A DNA stretch of 64,000 nucleotides from Pseudomonas argentinensis (GTDB taxonomy: Bacteria; Pseudomonadota; Gammaproteobacteria; Pseudomonadales; Pseudomonadaceae), in contig NZ_CP056087.1 in the NCBI RefSeq assembly GCF_001839655.2, positions 806,001 to 870,000 of the forward strand. Reading direction: 5' to 3'. Positions within the stretch are counted from its first letter, which is position 1. The number at the start of each line of letters is the position of its first letter. Shown here one piece after another: positions 35,401 to 43,700 of the stretch. The notes under the pieces are model-generated. The model saw only the letters and a list, made by a program, of their open reading frames with translations. It had not been told where the DNA came from and made no database searches. Made by a program: the position numbers and the translations under genes.

Positions 35401-35790
35401 TACAAGGAGTTTACCGAGAAGGTGGAAAAGGATGGGCGCATCGATGACGACTGGTTTACCGACAACATGCAGGATCTGGTCACCCACAACGACAAGTTCG
35501 ATGCCGCGTTCTACCGCGACAACAAGGACAAGATCGACCGCATCGTCGACAACTGGGAGCAGTGGCAGGGCAGCGACGACATCATCAGCGACAAGGATTT
35601 CAACAAGCTGCTCAAGGGCGATGATCGCTTCGACAACTCCAAGGAAGACATCGACGCGGTGCGCTTCCTGATGGAGAACAAGGAATTCTTCGAGTTCCTC
35701 GATACCATTCGCTTTCACCCCAACAACACCAAGGCCGACGGCAAGATCAGCCGCAAGGACGTCGACAAGTGGCTGGAACAGGTGAGCTGA
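32404..35790 (+). CDS. Giant HrpF/NolX-like candidate translocator, paralog B (1128 aa)
   Basis: 1128 residues starting MSTIDTTRPERVTGQTGDTD. The ATG at 32404 is chosen because GGAG lies about ten bases upstream; earlier in-frame codons lack one. N-terminal diverged repeats (MKNGDQVLVHAGVNPRLHQV; TADGSKYAVSKEVSPEAYKK) lead to a helical middle (AKYLRLLEARAMLNGG) and a conserved segment (ERIEAAKNFVTT...). Gly/Ala-rich hydrophobic stretches span about 830-932. The C-terminal tail has EF-hand-like elements (SDDIISDKDFNKLL; KADGKISRKDVDKWL). It is very rich in D, E and K. There is no signal peptide, as for T3SS substrates. It resembles HrpF/NolX/HrpK proteins but is much longer. Confidence 0.72.
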   Translation: MSTIDTTRPERVTGQTGDTDFDDKLREAQSKGGQLDKEGIEAYKEYRGPYLDGKPPQAESNHQWNEEDIANVETEWLSSSGHRLMLWDDLLLVTMKNGDQVLVHAGVNPRLHQVAKEKLDAGDVAGPPAWTEKELSEEHENWLGQREAGGFEVVTSAEQIPELGDLRFIEDGYLDMSAAVYHPGNGFQLTVDDSGAYGANDTALFTTADGSKYAVSKEVSPEAYKKVKELAETRDKIENKVDEDGYKVMSARDDIPVVTGDTKVETLAPGVLAVETPRRGKFIVIESVTPEHFASLNGVQTEKQQGAVDKAFEDRDLPPAKETDLMLAETSEKKDGKAKTVGELYYDNLKEAYKDKPADSKEAKYLRLLEARAMLNGGFQYLPYSTTNGAFNSTTTSYGKDPKEMNPAEMRGLVDEGKLGEELLALMTDEDIAADNDRFLKEAIDKIEDKDGFKDKLAETLRDPEYKEALEALEKDNPEGAAARYAADMQSLSLLDSELAAQIDTEFKFGIPIDQLNELYKDGIEGVGEENVDKATTDMVSTLLTTMMTSVLGTKRGTDIYNYFFGGGKEKGQAKPELNAEEQKLVTAAENSREPLTQLLRDSATESIKDPSGKGGAITAENIEKAVAKVPLAERDGVAGVLGKLGKTGVLSSSAGLISMVAGIYKLSDGGLNFGETAPERIEAAKNFVTTISMISPMATMVTGAYEELFRKPGAADSLGLGTSLKETVWDKHFKPKDVSETDAIELKERQQKLDNLKELPQLDMGKEFTADNFWKEFDDTTRKSRPAVEDLIEQLPPEQRDAARSSFLSITDKNPDLSKVPEADRLRWVGGALSTIGGAADVVGGVLDLVLGGMGIDKLRKEGGTPEQFAAKSLQLVGGTAGLVMGGAGLAAALGVGSAAVAGVVAAAAGGVGAVLGFIGAIIGGVVALKKSEETVEKVRDYFRELDKDGVLEKEWGDKLNYLVHMGYEYNYYEGKYEDRFDAWYPEDIPVWEAQPEHYKEFTEKVEKDGRIDDDWFTDNMQDLVTHNDKFDAAFYRDNKDKIDRIVDNWEQWQGSDDIISDKDFNKLLKGDDRFDNSKEDIDAVRFLMENKEFFEFLDTIRFHPNNTKADGKISRKDVDKWLEQVS

Positions 35791-35802
35791 TCGCTCGCGC
35801 CA

Positions 35803-36020
35803 CTAGGGTCAGTTGCCGTTTCAACGCGAGCCGCGTTGCGGTGAGAAATCTCGCCAGGTCGGGCGGCGATCCGCTAGGCGGAGGACGAAGGGAAGACTAG
35901 CCGTCCGCGTTTTCCCTTGCCAAGTCCTCCAACGACGCATGGCGAGATTTCCCGCGCAACCTGGGCGGCCCCACCCGAAGGGCCCCGGCGCGGCCGTGGG
36001 TGAAACAGCACAGACCCTAG
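35803..36020. mobile_element. MITE-like palindromic element between paralog B and cdhR
   Basis: About 218 bases bounded by CTAGGGTCAGTTGCCGTTTCA and its approximate inverse TGAAACAGCACAGACCCTAG. Inner arms also pair (GAGAAATCTCGCCAGG with ATGGCGAGATTTCCC). It has no coding capacity. The right end includes the TAG stop codon of cdhR. CTAG at both ends could be a 4-bp target duplication or part of the ends. Confidence 0.65.
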
Positions 36021-36958
36021 GCCTCGTGGCGATCCTCGCGAGGGCTGACAGCGAAGCGGGCGCGGTAGCGGCGGGCGAAGTAGGAAGCCGAGTCGAAGCC
36101 GCAGGCCAGGGCCACCTCCAGCACGCTGAGGTCGCTCTGGCGCAGCAGCTGGCGGCCCTTGTCCAGGCGCAGGGCGAGGTAGAAGGTGAGCGGCGTGGTG
36201 CCCAGGTGCTGGCGGAACAGCCGCTCCAGCTGGCGGGTGCTGATGCCCACCGTTTCGGCCAGTTGCCCCGGCGTGCGCGGTTGCTCGGTGCAGCGCTCCA
36301 TTTCGCCGATCACCAGGGCCAGCTTCTTGTCGTGGATGCCGTAGCGGCTACTGATCTGCATGCGCTGGTGATCCAGCCGGGTGCGGATGCGACCCAGCAC
36401 GAACTGCTCGGACACCTGAATCGACAGCGCCTCGCCATGGTCGCGGCCGATCAGCCCGAGCATCAGGTCGAGGCTGCTGGTACCGCCGGCACTGGTGATG
36501 CGCCGGCCGTCGATTTCGAACAGCTCCTGGGTCGGTTGCAGTTGTGGATAACGTTCCCGAAAGGCGTCCAGCGCCTCCCAGTGCAGGGTGAAGCGCTGCC
36601 TGGCTTCCATCAGCCCGGCCTCGGCCAGCACGAAACTGCCGGTGTCGATGCCGCCGACCACCGGGCACTCGCGCTCGGCTCGCCGCAGGCGGCCTGCCAG
36701 CTGTGGGCTGAAACCGGCCAGCGGCTCGAAGCCGGCGACCACGAACAGGCTGCAGCCTGCCAGTTCACCATCCAGGGTGCCGTCGACATTCAGAGACATG
36801 CCGTTGCTGGCCGGCACCGCCTGGCCGTCTTCGCTGAGCAGACGCCAGTGGTAATGGGGCGCGTGAAAGCGATTGGCGACTCGCAGCGGCTCGATGGCCG
36901 ACATCAGGCCCATCATCGAGAAGCCGGGCAGCAGCAGAAAGCAGAAGTGGTGCGACAT
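36017..36958 (-). CDS. cdhR: CdhR, AraC-family carnitine-responsive regulator
   Basis: 313 residues. The DJ-1/GATase1-like sensing domain (MSHHFCFLLLPGFSMMGLMS) fills the N-terminal two thirds and two AraC HTH motifs (GQLAETVGISTRQLERLFRQ; VLEVALACGFDSASYFARRY) the rest. The ATG at 36958 starts the conserved MSHHFCFLLLP block; an upstream ATG would add ten residues. It is divergent from caiX-cdhCAB, the carnitine genes that CdhR activates in P. aeruginosa. Its stop codon is supplied by a palindromic element. Confidence 0.92.
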   Translation of the reverse strand: MSHHFCFLLLPGFSMMGLMSAIEPLRVANRFHAPHYHWRLLSEDGQAVPASNGMSLNVDGTLDGELAGCSLFVVAGFEPLAGFSPQLAGRLRRAERECPVVGGIDTGSFVLAEAGLMEARQRFTLHWEALDAFRERYPQLQPTQELFEIDGRRITSAGGTSSLDLMLGLIGRDHGEALSIQVSEQFVLGRIRTRLDHQRMQISSRYGIHDKKLALVIGEMERCTEQPRTPGQLAETVGISTRQLERLFRQHLGTTPLTFYLALRLDKGRQLLRQSDLSVLEVALACGFDSASYFARRYRARFAVSPREDRHEA

Positions 36959-37150
36959 GGCGCGATTCCCGCGTGTGGAATCTCCCATCTAACGGCAGGC
37001 GCGCCGGACAATCAAGTCGTTATGTTCTGGTTTTATGTCGGTATGGTGCGAATTAGCGTATCGGCAACAGCGTAGCTTGGCCCTATCGGAATACCGCTGT
37101 TCCGGTCACACGGTACTAAGAACCAGACTAAACCGTTGAGGAGCCTCATC

Positions 37151-38086
37151 ATGAACACGCTCACCGGGTTCGCAGCCTGCTGCGCCGTCACCCTGTTCAG
37201 TACGTCCCTGCTGGCCGCCGAAGACGCCAGTTGCAAGACCGTACGCCTCGGCGCCGTCGGCTGGACCGACGTGGTCGCCACCACCGCCGTGGCCAACCAG
37301 TTGCTGCAGGGCCTGGGCTATGAAACCAAGCAGACCCAGGCTTCGCAGCAGATCATCTTCGCCGGCATCCAGAAGGGCCAGGTCGACGCGTTTCTCGGCT
37401 ACTGGAAGCCGATCATGGACGACAACATCAAGCCCTTTCTCGAGGCCGGCGCGGTGAAGGTGGCCGAGCGGCCGTCCCTGGACGACGCCGTGGCGGCACT
37501 TGCGGTGCCGTCCTACGCCGCTGAGCAGGGCATCAGGACCCTGGCCGATATCGCCCGCTTCAAGGACCAGCTCGATGGCAAGATCTACGGTATCGAGGCC
37601 GGTTCGGGCGCCAACACGGCGATCCAGAAGATGATCGACGGCAACCAGTTCGGCCTCGGCGAGTTCAAGCTGGTCGAGTCCAGCGAGGCCGGCATGCTCG
37701 CCGCCGTCGGTCGTGCGGTGCGCAACGACAAGCCGGTGGTGTTCTTCGGCTGGAAGCCGCACCCGATGAATCTGCAGATGCCGATCACCTACCTGACCGG
37801 CACCGAAGACGTGTTCGGCCCCAATGACGGCGCCGCCACGGTGTCCACCGTGACCTCGCCGGATTACGCCAAACGCTGTCCGAATGCCAATCGCCTGCTC
37901 ACCAGCCTGCGTTTCACCAGTGAGCAGGAGGCCGAGCTGATGCAGCCGATCATGGATCGCCAGGCGCCGGACAAGGTGGCGCGCGAGTGGATCGCCGCCA
38001 ATCCCCAGGTCGTCAGCGGCTGGCTCGAAGGCGTTACCACACGCGATGGCAAACCCGCTGCCCAGGCCCTGAAACTCACTCAGTAA
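37151..38086 (+). CDS. caiX: CaiX, carnitine-binding periplasmic protein
   Basis: 311 residues with a signal peptide ([20 protein letters not shown]) and an OpuAC/ProX-type quaternary-amine binding fold ([40 protein letters not shown]). In P. aeruginosa CaiX works with the shared CbcWV membrane and ATPase parts, which are not in this window. The ATG at 37151 is preferred to a GTG-type codon five residues earlier. It is the first gene of the carnitine operon. Confidence 0.93.
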   Translation: MNTLTGFAACCAVTLFSTSLLAAEDASCKTVRLGAVGWTDVVATTAVANQLLQGLGYETKQTQASQQIIFAGIQKGQVDAFLGYWKPIMDDNIKPFLEAGAVKVAERPSLDDAVAALAVPSYAAEQGIRTLADIARFKDQLDGKIYGIEAGSGANTAIQKMIDGNQFGLGEFKLVESSEAGMLAAVGRAVRNDKPVVFFGWKPHPMNLQMPITYLTGTEDVFGPNDGAATVSTVTSPDYAKRCPNANRLLTSLRFTSEQEAELMQPIMDRQAPDKVAREWIAANPQVVSGWLEGVTTRDGKPAAQALKLTQ

Positions 38087-38156
38087 TCACACCGCCCTTT
38101 CAGCACCGTGCCACGTGCGGGGGCGGCGTTCGCCCCGAATAATGAGGAGATCGACC

Positions 38157-39041
38157 GTGAATCATGACGTCATCATCACCTGCGCGGTCACCGGCGCTGG
38201 CGACACCGTTGGCCGCCATCCGGCCATTCCCGTCACGCCGAAGCAGATCGCCGAGGCCGCCATCGAGGCTGCTAAAGCCGGCGCCACCGTAGCCCACTGC
38301 CATGTGCGCGATCCGCAGACCGGCAAGCCAAGCCGCGACGTGGCGCTGTACCGCGAGCTGGTCGAGCGCATTCGCGAAAGCGACACCGACGTGATCATCA
38401 ATCTCACCGCCGGCATGGGCGGCGATCTGGAGATCGGCAAGGGCGAGCAGCCCATGGAATTCGGCGTCGGCACCGACCTGGTCGGCCCGTTGACGCGCCT
38501 GGCCCATATCGAAGAGCTGCGGCCGGAAATCTGCACCCTGGACTGCGGCACCCTGAATTTCGGCGATGGCGATTTCATCTACGTGTCCACCCCGGCGCAG
38601 CTGCGTGCTGGCGCCAAGCGCATCACCGAACTGGGCGTGAAGGCCGAGCTGGAGATCTTCGACACCGGCCACCTGTGGTTCGCCAAGCAGATGATCAAGG
38701 AAGGCCTGCTCGACGACCCGCTGATCCAGCTGTGCCTGGGCATCCCCTGGGGCGCGCCGGCCGATACAGCGACCATGAAGGCGATGGTCGACAACCTGCC
38801 GCCGGGCCTGACCTGGGCCGGCTTTGGCATCGGCCGCATGCAGATGCCCATGCTCGCCCAGGCCATGCTCTTGGGCGGCCACGTGCGCGTCGGCCTGGAG
38901 GACAACATCTGGCTGGACAAGGGGGTACCGGCCAGTAACGGCTCGCTGGTCGAGCGGGCGGTGGAGATCATCGAGCGCCTTGGCGGCCGTGTGCTCAGCC
39001 CGGCCGAGGGCCGGGCAACGATGAACCTGAAAAAACGCTGA
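38157..39041 (+). CDS. cdhC: CdhC, 3-dehydrocarnitine cleavage enzyme (BKACE family)
   Basis: 294 residues from a GTG preceded by GAGGAG. It is a typical BKACE/DUF849 TIM-barrel protein with metal-binding histidines in [20 protein letters not shown] and the motif [20 protein letters not shown]. The family condenses a beta-keto acid with acetyl-CoA; this member converts 3-dehydrocarnitine and acetyl-CoA to betainyl-CoA and acetoacetate. Position between caiX and cdhA supports this. Confidence 0.93.
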   Translation: MNHDVIITCAVTGAGDTVGRHPAIPVTPKQIAEAAIEAAKAGATVAHCHVRDPQTGKPSRDVALYRELVERIRESDTDVIINLTAGMGGDLEIGKGEQPMEFGVGTDLVGPLTRLAHIEELRPEICTLDCGTLNFGDGDFIYVSTPAQLRAGAKRITELGVKAELEIFDTGHLWFAKQMIKEGLLDDPLIQLCLGIPWGAPADTATMKAMVDNLPPGLTWAGFGIGRMQMPMLAQAMLLGGHVRVGLEDNIWLDKGVPASNGSLVERAVEIIERLGGRVLSPAEGRATMNLKKR

Positions 39042-39061
39042 GCCTTCGCCTGGAGCCTGCC

Positions 39062-40027
39062 ATGTCTTACGTTACCGATATCAAGATTTTCGCCGCCCTG
39101 GGTACCGGCGTGATCGGCGCCGGCTGGGTCGCCCGCGCCCTGGCCCAGGGGCTGGACGTGCATGCCTGGGACCCGGCGCCCGGCGCCGAAGCGGCGCTGC
39201 GCACGCGCATCGCCAACGCCTGGCCGGCGCTGGAAAAGCAGGGGCTGGTGCCGGGTGCATCGATGGACCGCCTGCGCTTTTTCGCTGACCTCGACGCCTG
39301 CGTGGGCGATGCCGACTTTATCCAGGAGAGTGCGCCCGAGCGGCTCGACCTCAAGCTCGATCTGCACGGGCGGATCAGCGCGGCAGCGCGCCCCGAGGTG
39401 ATCATCGGCTCCAGCACCTCGGGCCTGCTGCCCAGCGAGTTCTACGCCAACGCGCAGCACCCGCAGCGCTGCGTGGTGGGCCACCCGTTCAACCCGGTGT
39501 ACCTGCTGCCGCTGGTCGAGGTAGTCGGCGGCGAACGCACGGCGCCCGAGGCGGTGCAGGCGGCCATAAGCATCTACAGCGCACTGGGCATGCGCCCGCT
39601 GCACGTGCGCAAGGAAGTGCCGGGCTTTATCGCCGATCGCCTGCTCGAAGCGCTGTGGCGCGAGGCGCTGCATCTGGTCAACGACGGCGTGGCCACCACC
39701 GGTGAGATCGACGACGCGATCCGCTTTGGTGCCGGGCTGCGCTGGTCGTTCATGGGCACCTTCATGACCTACACCCTGGCCGGTGGCGACGCCGGCATGC
39801 GCCACTTCATGGCCCAGTTCGGCCCGGCCTTGAAGCTGCCCTGGACCTACCTGCAGGCCCCCGAGCTGACCGAGCAACTGATCGACGATGTGGTTGCCGG
39901 TACGTCGGTGCAGCAAGGCACGCGTAGCCTCGCCGAACTGGAGCGCTACCGTGACGACTGCCTGCTGGCGGTACTTGGCGCCATCCGTGAAACCAAGGCC
40001 CGCCACGGCTTCACCTTCGAGGAATGA
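39062..40027 (+). CDS. cdhA: CdhA, L-carnitine dehydrogenase
   Basis: 321 residues of the 3-hydroxyacyl-CoA dehydrogenase fold. The NAD-binding loop is [18 protein letters not shown] (about 14-31) and the catalytic region is [20 protein letters not shown] with His in GHPFNP. It oxidises L-carnitine to 3-dehydrocarnitine. It overlaps cdhB by ATGA, so the two are translationally coupled. Confidence 0.94.
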   Translation: MSYVTDIKIFAALGTGVIGAGWVARALAQGLDVHAWDPAPGAEAALRTRIANAWPALEKQGLVPGASMDRLRFFADLDACVGDADFIQESAPERLDLKLDLHGRISAAARPEVIIGSSTSGLLPSEFYANAQHPQRCVVGHPFNPVYLLPLVEVVGGERTAPEAVQAAISIYSALGMRPLHVRKEVPGFIADRLLEALWREALHLVNDGVATTGEIDDAIRFGAGLRWSFMGTFMTYTLAGGDAGMRHFMAQFGPALKLPWTYLQAPELTEQLIDDVVAGTSVQQGTRSLAELERYRDDCLLAVLGAIRETKARHGFTFEE

Positions 40028-40500
40028 GCATGCTGCCCGTCACCTACCAGACCGCGGTGCAGGCCGACTGGGTCGACTACAACGGCCACCTTCGCGATGC
40101 CTATTACCTGCTGATCTGCAGCTTCGCCACCGACGGGCTGATGGACCGCATCGGCCTCGACGAGGCGGGCAGGGCACGCAGCGGGCACACGCTCTACACC
40201 CTGGAGTGCCACCTGAATTTCCTCGCCGAGGTGAAGCTCGGCGTCGAGGTTAAGGTGCGCACTCAACTGCTTGGCCATGATCGCAAGCGTCTGCATATCC
40301 AGCACCTGATCGAGCGCGATGACGATGGACAGATCGTGGCCGAAAGCGAGCAGATGCTGATGAATATCGACACGGCCAGCGGCCGCTCGGCACCGTTCGA
40401 TGAGCAGGTCGCGCAGCAGGTGCAGCTACTGGCTGTGGCGCAGTTGCACGTACCGCGATCCGTCAATGTCGGGCGCGTCATCGGTTTGCCGGCGATCTAA
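40024..40500 (+). CDS. cdhB: CdhB, betainyl-CoA thioesterase (hotdog fold)
   Basis: 158 residues of the 4HBT thioesterase type, with the motif [20 protein letters not shown] carrying the active-site aspartate/histidine region. It releases glycine betaine and CoA from betainyl-CoA, closing the carnitine-to-betaine route. Its TAA stop directly abuts the left end of a palindromic element. Confidence 0.9.
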   Translation: MSMLPVTYQTAVQADWVDYNGHLRDAYYLLICSFATDGLMDRIGLDEAGRARSGHTLYTLECHLNFLAEVKLGVEVKVRTQLLGHDRKRLHIQHLIERDDDGQIVAESEQMLMNIDTASGRSAPFDEQVAQQVQLLAVAQLHVPRSVNVGRVIGLPAI

Positions 40501-40720
40501 GAGCCTGTTCACGATCTATCGGCCCCACGTCAGCGTTTTGACTGCAATGTGGCGGAAGCGGCCGCAAGCTGCAAGCCCCAAGCTACAAGCTACAAGTTAG
40601 AAGCAGTCCGCAGTGCTTTAGCTTCTTCTTGCAGCTTGAGGCTTGCGGCTTGAAGCTCAATGTCCGCTTCTGTCTTTTTGCAGTCTCTTTAATGTCGCCT
40701 AAAAAACTGTGAACAGGTTC
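40501..40720. mobile_element. MITE-like element containing 7-bp repeat arrays, after cdhB
   Basis: Terminal inverted repeats GAGCCTGTTCAC (40501-40512) and GTGAACAGGTTC (40709-40720) match at 11 of 12 bases and are flanked by TAA on both sides, a likely 3-bp target duplication. The interior holds the heptamer arrays (GCAAGCT/CAAGCTA and inverse, about 40560-40665) also seen at 5767 and 57541. It has no gene. Confidence 0.7.
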
Positions 40721-40759
40721 TAAGGCGGGCACCTACAGGGGAAGGTGCCCGCTGGTGGT

Positions 40760-43700
40760 TCAAAAGCGCATCTGGCGCCAGGCCGGCGTATCGTCGTTGG
40801 GGTTGTAGGTCAGCTCGCTCTTGTCGGTCTTCTCCAGGCCGATGGCCTTGAGCCAGGTGTCGAGATCGGCGGTGCTGATCTTGCCGTCGCGGCGGTCGTT
40901 CTTGCCCAGGTTGTCGAGCTGGTCGAAGAAGCCCGGGTTGTCGAGCAGGAAGCGCGCGGCCTCCTTCTCGGCATCGCTGCCGTCGCCCTTGGAAATTTTA
41001 TCCAGATCGTCCCTGCTGACGATGGCGTCCTTGCCGTTCCAGGCGTCCCAGCGCTCGCGAATGGTCTCGATGATGCCCTTGTGTTCATCGTAATAGGCGC
41101 GCCCGTAATCCTCCTGGTGAGCGCCGACCATCTTCAGCCAGGTGTTGAGATCGTTGGTACTGACCTTGCCATCCTGGCCACCTTTGCCCCATTGGGTATC
41201 GAGTTGCTCCCAGAATTCGCTGTTGTTGAGCAGGAACTTCGCGGCTGCTTTCTCCTCTTCGCTGCCGTCGCCCTTGGAAATTTTATCCAGATCGTCCCTG
41301 CTGACGATGGCGTCCTTGCCGTTCCAGGCGTCCCAGCGCTCGCGAATGGTGTGGATGACCTCGCGGTTCTCTTCGTAGAACGCCTTGTCGTACTTGGCCA
41401 TGTGCTTGTCGTCGTCCAGGCGGTTGATGGACGAGCCGCCTTCCTGGGGCGTTTCCTTGAAATGCTCCCATTCGTCTTTCTGGTAGTCGTAGATGCTCTG
41501 GCCGGCCGGGGCATCGCGGCCGTCGTATTCGTAGAAGCTGTAGCGGGCATACTCGAGCTTGTCGCCCCAGTCTTCCTGGGTCAGGCCGAGTTCGGCCAGA
41601 TCCTTGAACCACTGGCCTTCCTTGTCGGTGGCTTTCTGCTTTTTCTCATGGTCGACGAAGATGCCGATAATGCCGCCGATCAGCCCGAGCCCCGCGGTGA
41701 TCAGGAACAACGGGCCGGTGGCACCGGCCAGGGCACCGATACTGGCGAACAGCCCGGCGGTGCCGATGACGCCGGCGGTGGTGCCCGCCACGCCGCTGAT
41801 GATCTGCAGGGCACCAGCCGCCTTGCCCAGGTCGCTGTTGTTGGCGATGGCATCCTTGATGGTGAAGCCGCCCATGACGATATCGGCGACGCTGAGGATG
41901 TCCGGCGCCACGCCCAATACCTTGGTCAGGGTGCCGCCGATCTTCGCCGCCAGGCCAGGCTTTATCGACGGCGTATCGGCTCCACCCAGGGCGTTGTTGA
42001 TGGTCTCGGCGTCGACGATGCTCGGCGCCGAGCTGTTGCGCACCGTGTCGTTGAGACGGTCGACGGCATCGTCGATCACCTCGGCGGCCGGCGGCGTGCG
42101 GTTGTCGTGCTCGAACATCTGGTTGATCGAGTCGCCATCCAGGCGCAGATCGCCGTCGAACGGATCGTTGGCCCCTGGCACGCTGCGGCCCGACTCTTCG
42201 ATACGCTCATTGACCACACGCTCGACGGATTCGCGACTGGGCGGTGTGATGTTGCGCTCTTCGAAGTACTCCACCGCATCTTCATAGATGGTCGACACCG
42301 CATCGGTGTAGGTGGAGTAGCCCGAGGAAGTTATGGAGGGCGGCAGCGGGCGGTTGGCCGCGTCTTCGAGAAAGTCGGCGAATTCGCGCACCGAGGCATC
42401 GTCGGGTACCTGCCCCAGCCCGGCCCCGGCCTGGCGTTCGGCGATGCTCTGGTTGATGGTGTCCTCGGTGATGACCAGGTTCTGCTCGTCGGCGAGCTGA
42501 TTGAGGCTGTTGTAGCGCGAATAATCGTCGGGTGGATTGCCGCCGGCCCGTTGCACGATGTCATCGAGCAGGGCGCGAGTCGCGGCGTCATCGAGGGGGC
42601 CGATACCAGCGGCCTCGGCGGAAAGCCGCACCTGATCGAGTACGCTGCCCCCGCCGCCGCCATTCAGCGAGCCCAGCTCGATCATGCTGTTGGCGCGGCT
42701 CTGCGCCGCTTCGGGAATGCCGGAGATGCCCCTGTCGCGCAGGAAGCCTTCGATCTTCTTGCCAAGGGTACCGTTTTCCTTGCCCCAGATTTCCGGCAGG
42801 GTCTTGCTCAGGCCCAGCAGTTCGGCGGTGTTGGTCTTGGTGAAGAGATCGAAGATGCCGGTTTTCTCGAATTGCGCGCCGCCACTCAGGAAGGTGATGA
42901 AATCCTTGGCGATGGCCAGGCGCTCCAGGGGCTCGTCGGACAGCTGGCCGTTCTTGGCCGAGAGCATGTAGATCGCCCCGCCCAGGGAGCCGAATGCGGA
43001 AATGGTGCCGAGCACGCCGTACTGGTTCAGCGTGCCGATGGCCCGGGTGAAGTCGTCCTTGCTGACTTCTGCCGGGATATATTTGGTTTCCAACTCCTTA
43101 TTGAAGTCGGCCTGGGTGATGGTGCCGTTGTTGAGCTGCTCGGAGAGCTTGGCGAAGTCGGCCATCTTGGTCTTGTCATTGAGCAGCTCGTTGTAGAACT
43201 TCTCGATGCTGTCCTGCACCCGGCGCGGAATGTCGGCGGACTTGAGCACGGTCTTGATCAGCGCGCCCATGTCCTTGTAGGCGAGTTCCTTGTACTCGTC
43301 GGGAATCGCACCGGGGTCGCCCACCAGGGTATCGATCTCCACCAGGATGCCGTTCTGCTTGAGCGCCGACTCGGCCTGCCGGGCGCGTTCGGGGTCGAGC
43401 AACTCCAGGCTCGAGGCCAGCCGGGCGACCTCCGCCTGGCCTTCGCTGGCCAGGCCCTGCGCCTTCATGTCCGCCAGGTACCTGACGAAATCCAGGCTGG
43501 TCAGGGTGTTGTAGAGTTGGTCCGCGAGCTTGGTCTTGTCCTCGCCGCTGATCTTTTCGATGGCGCTGTCCAGTTCGGCCTGGTATTCCTTGCCGATCTT
43601 GTCCTTCTCGCCGTTGCCGTTGGTGAACATCTCGCTGAGCAGCTCATCCACCGAGTTGCCGTTGAGGATGTCCTGCATGTCTTCGGTGCTGAGGGTTTCG

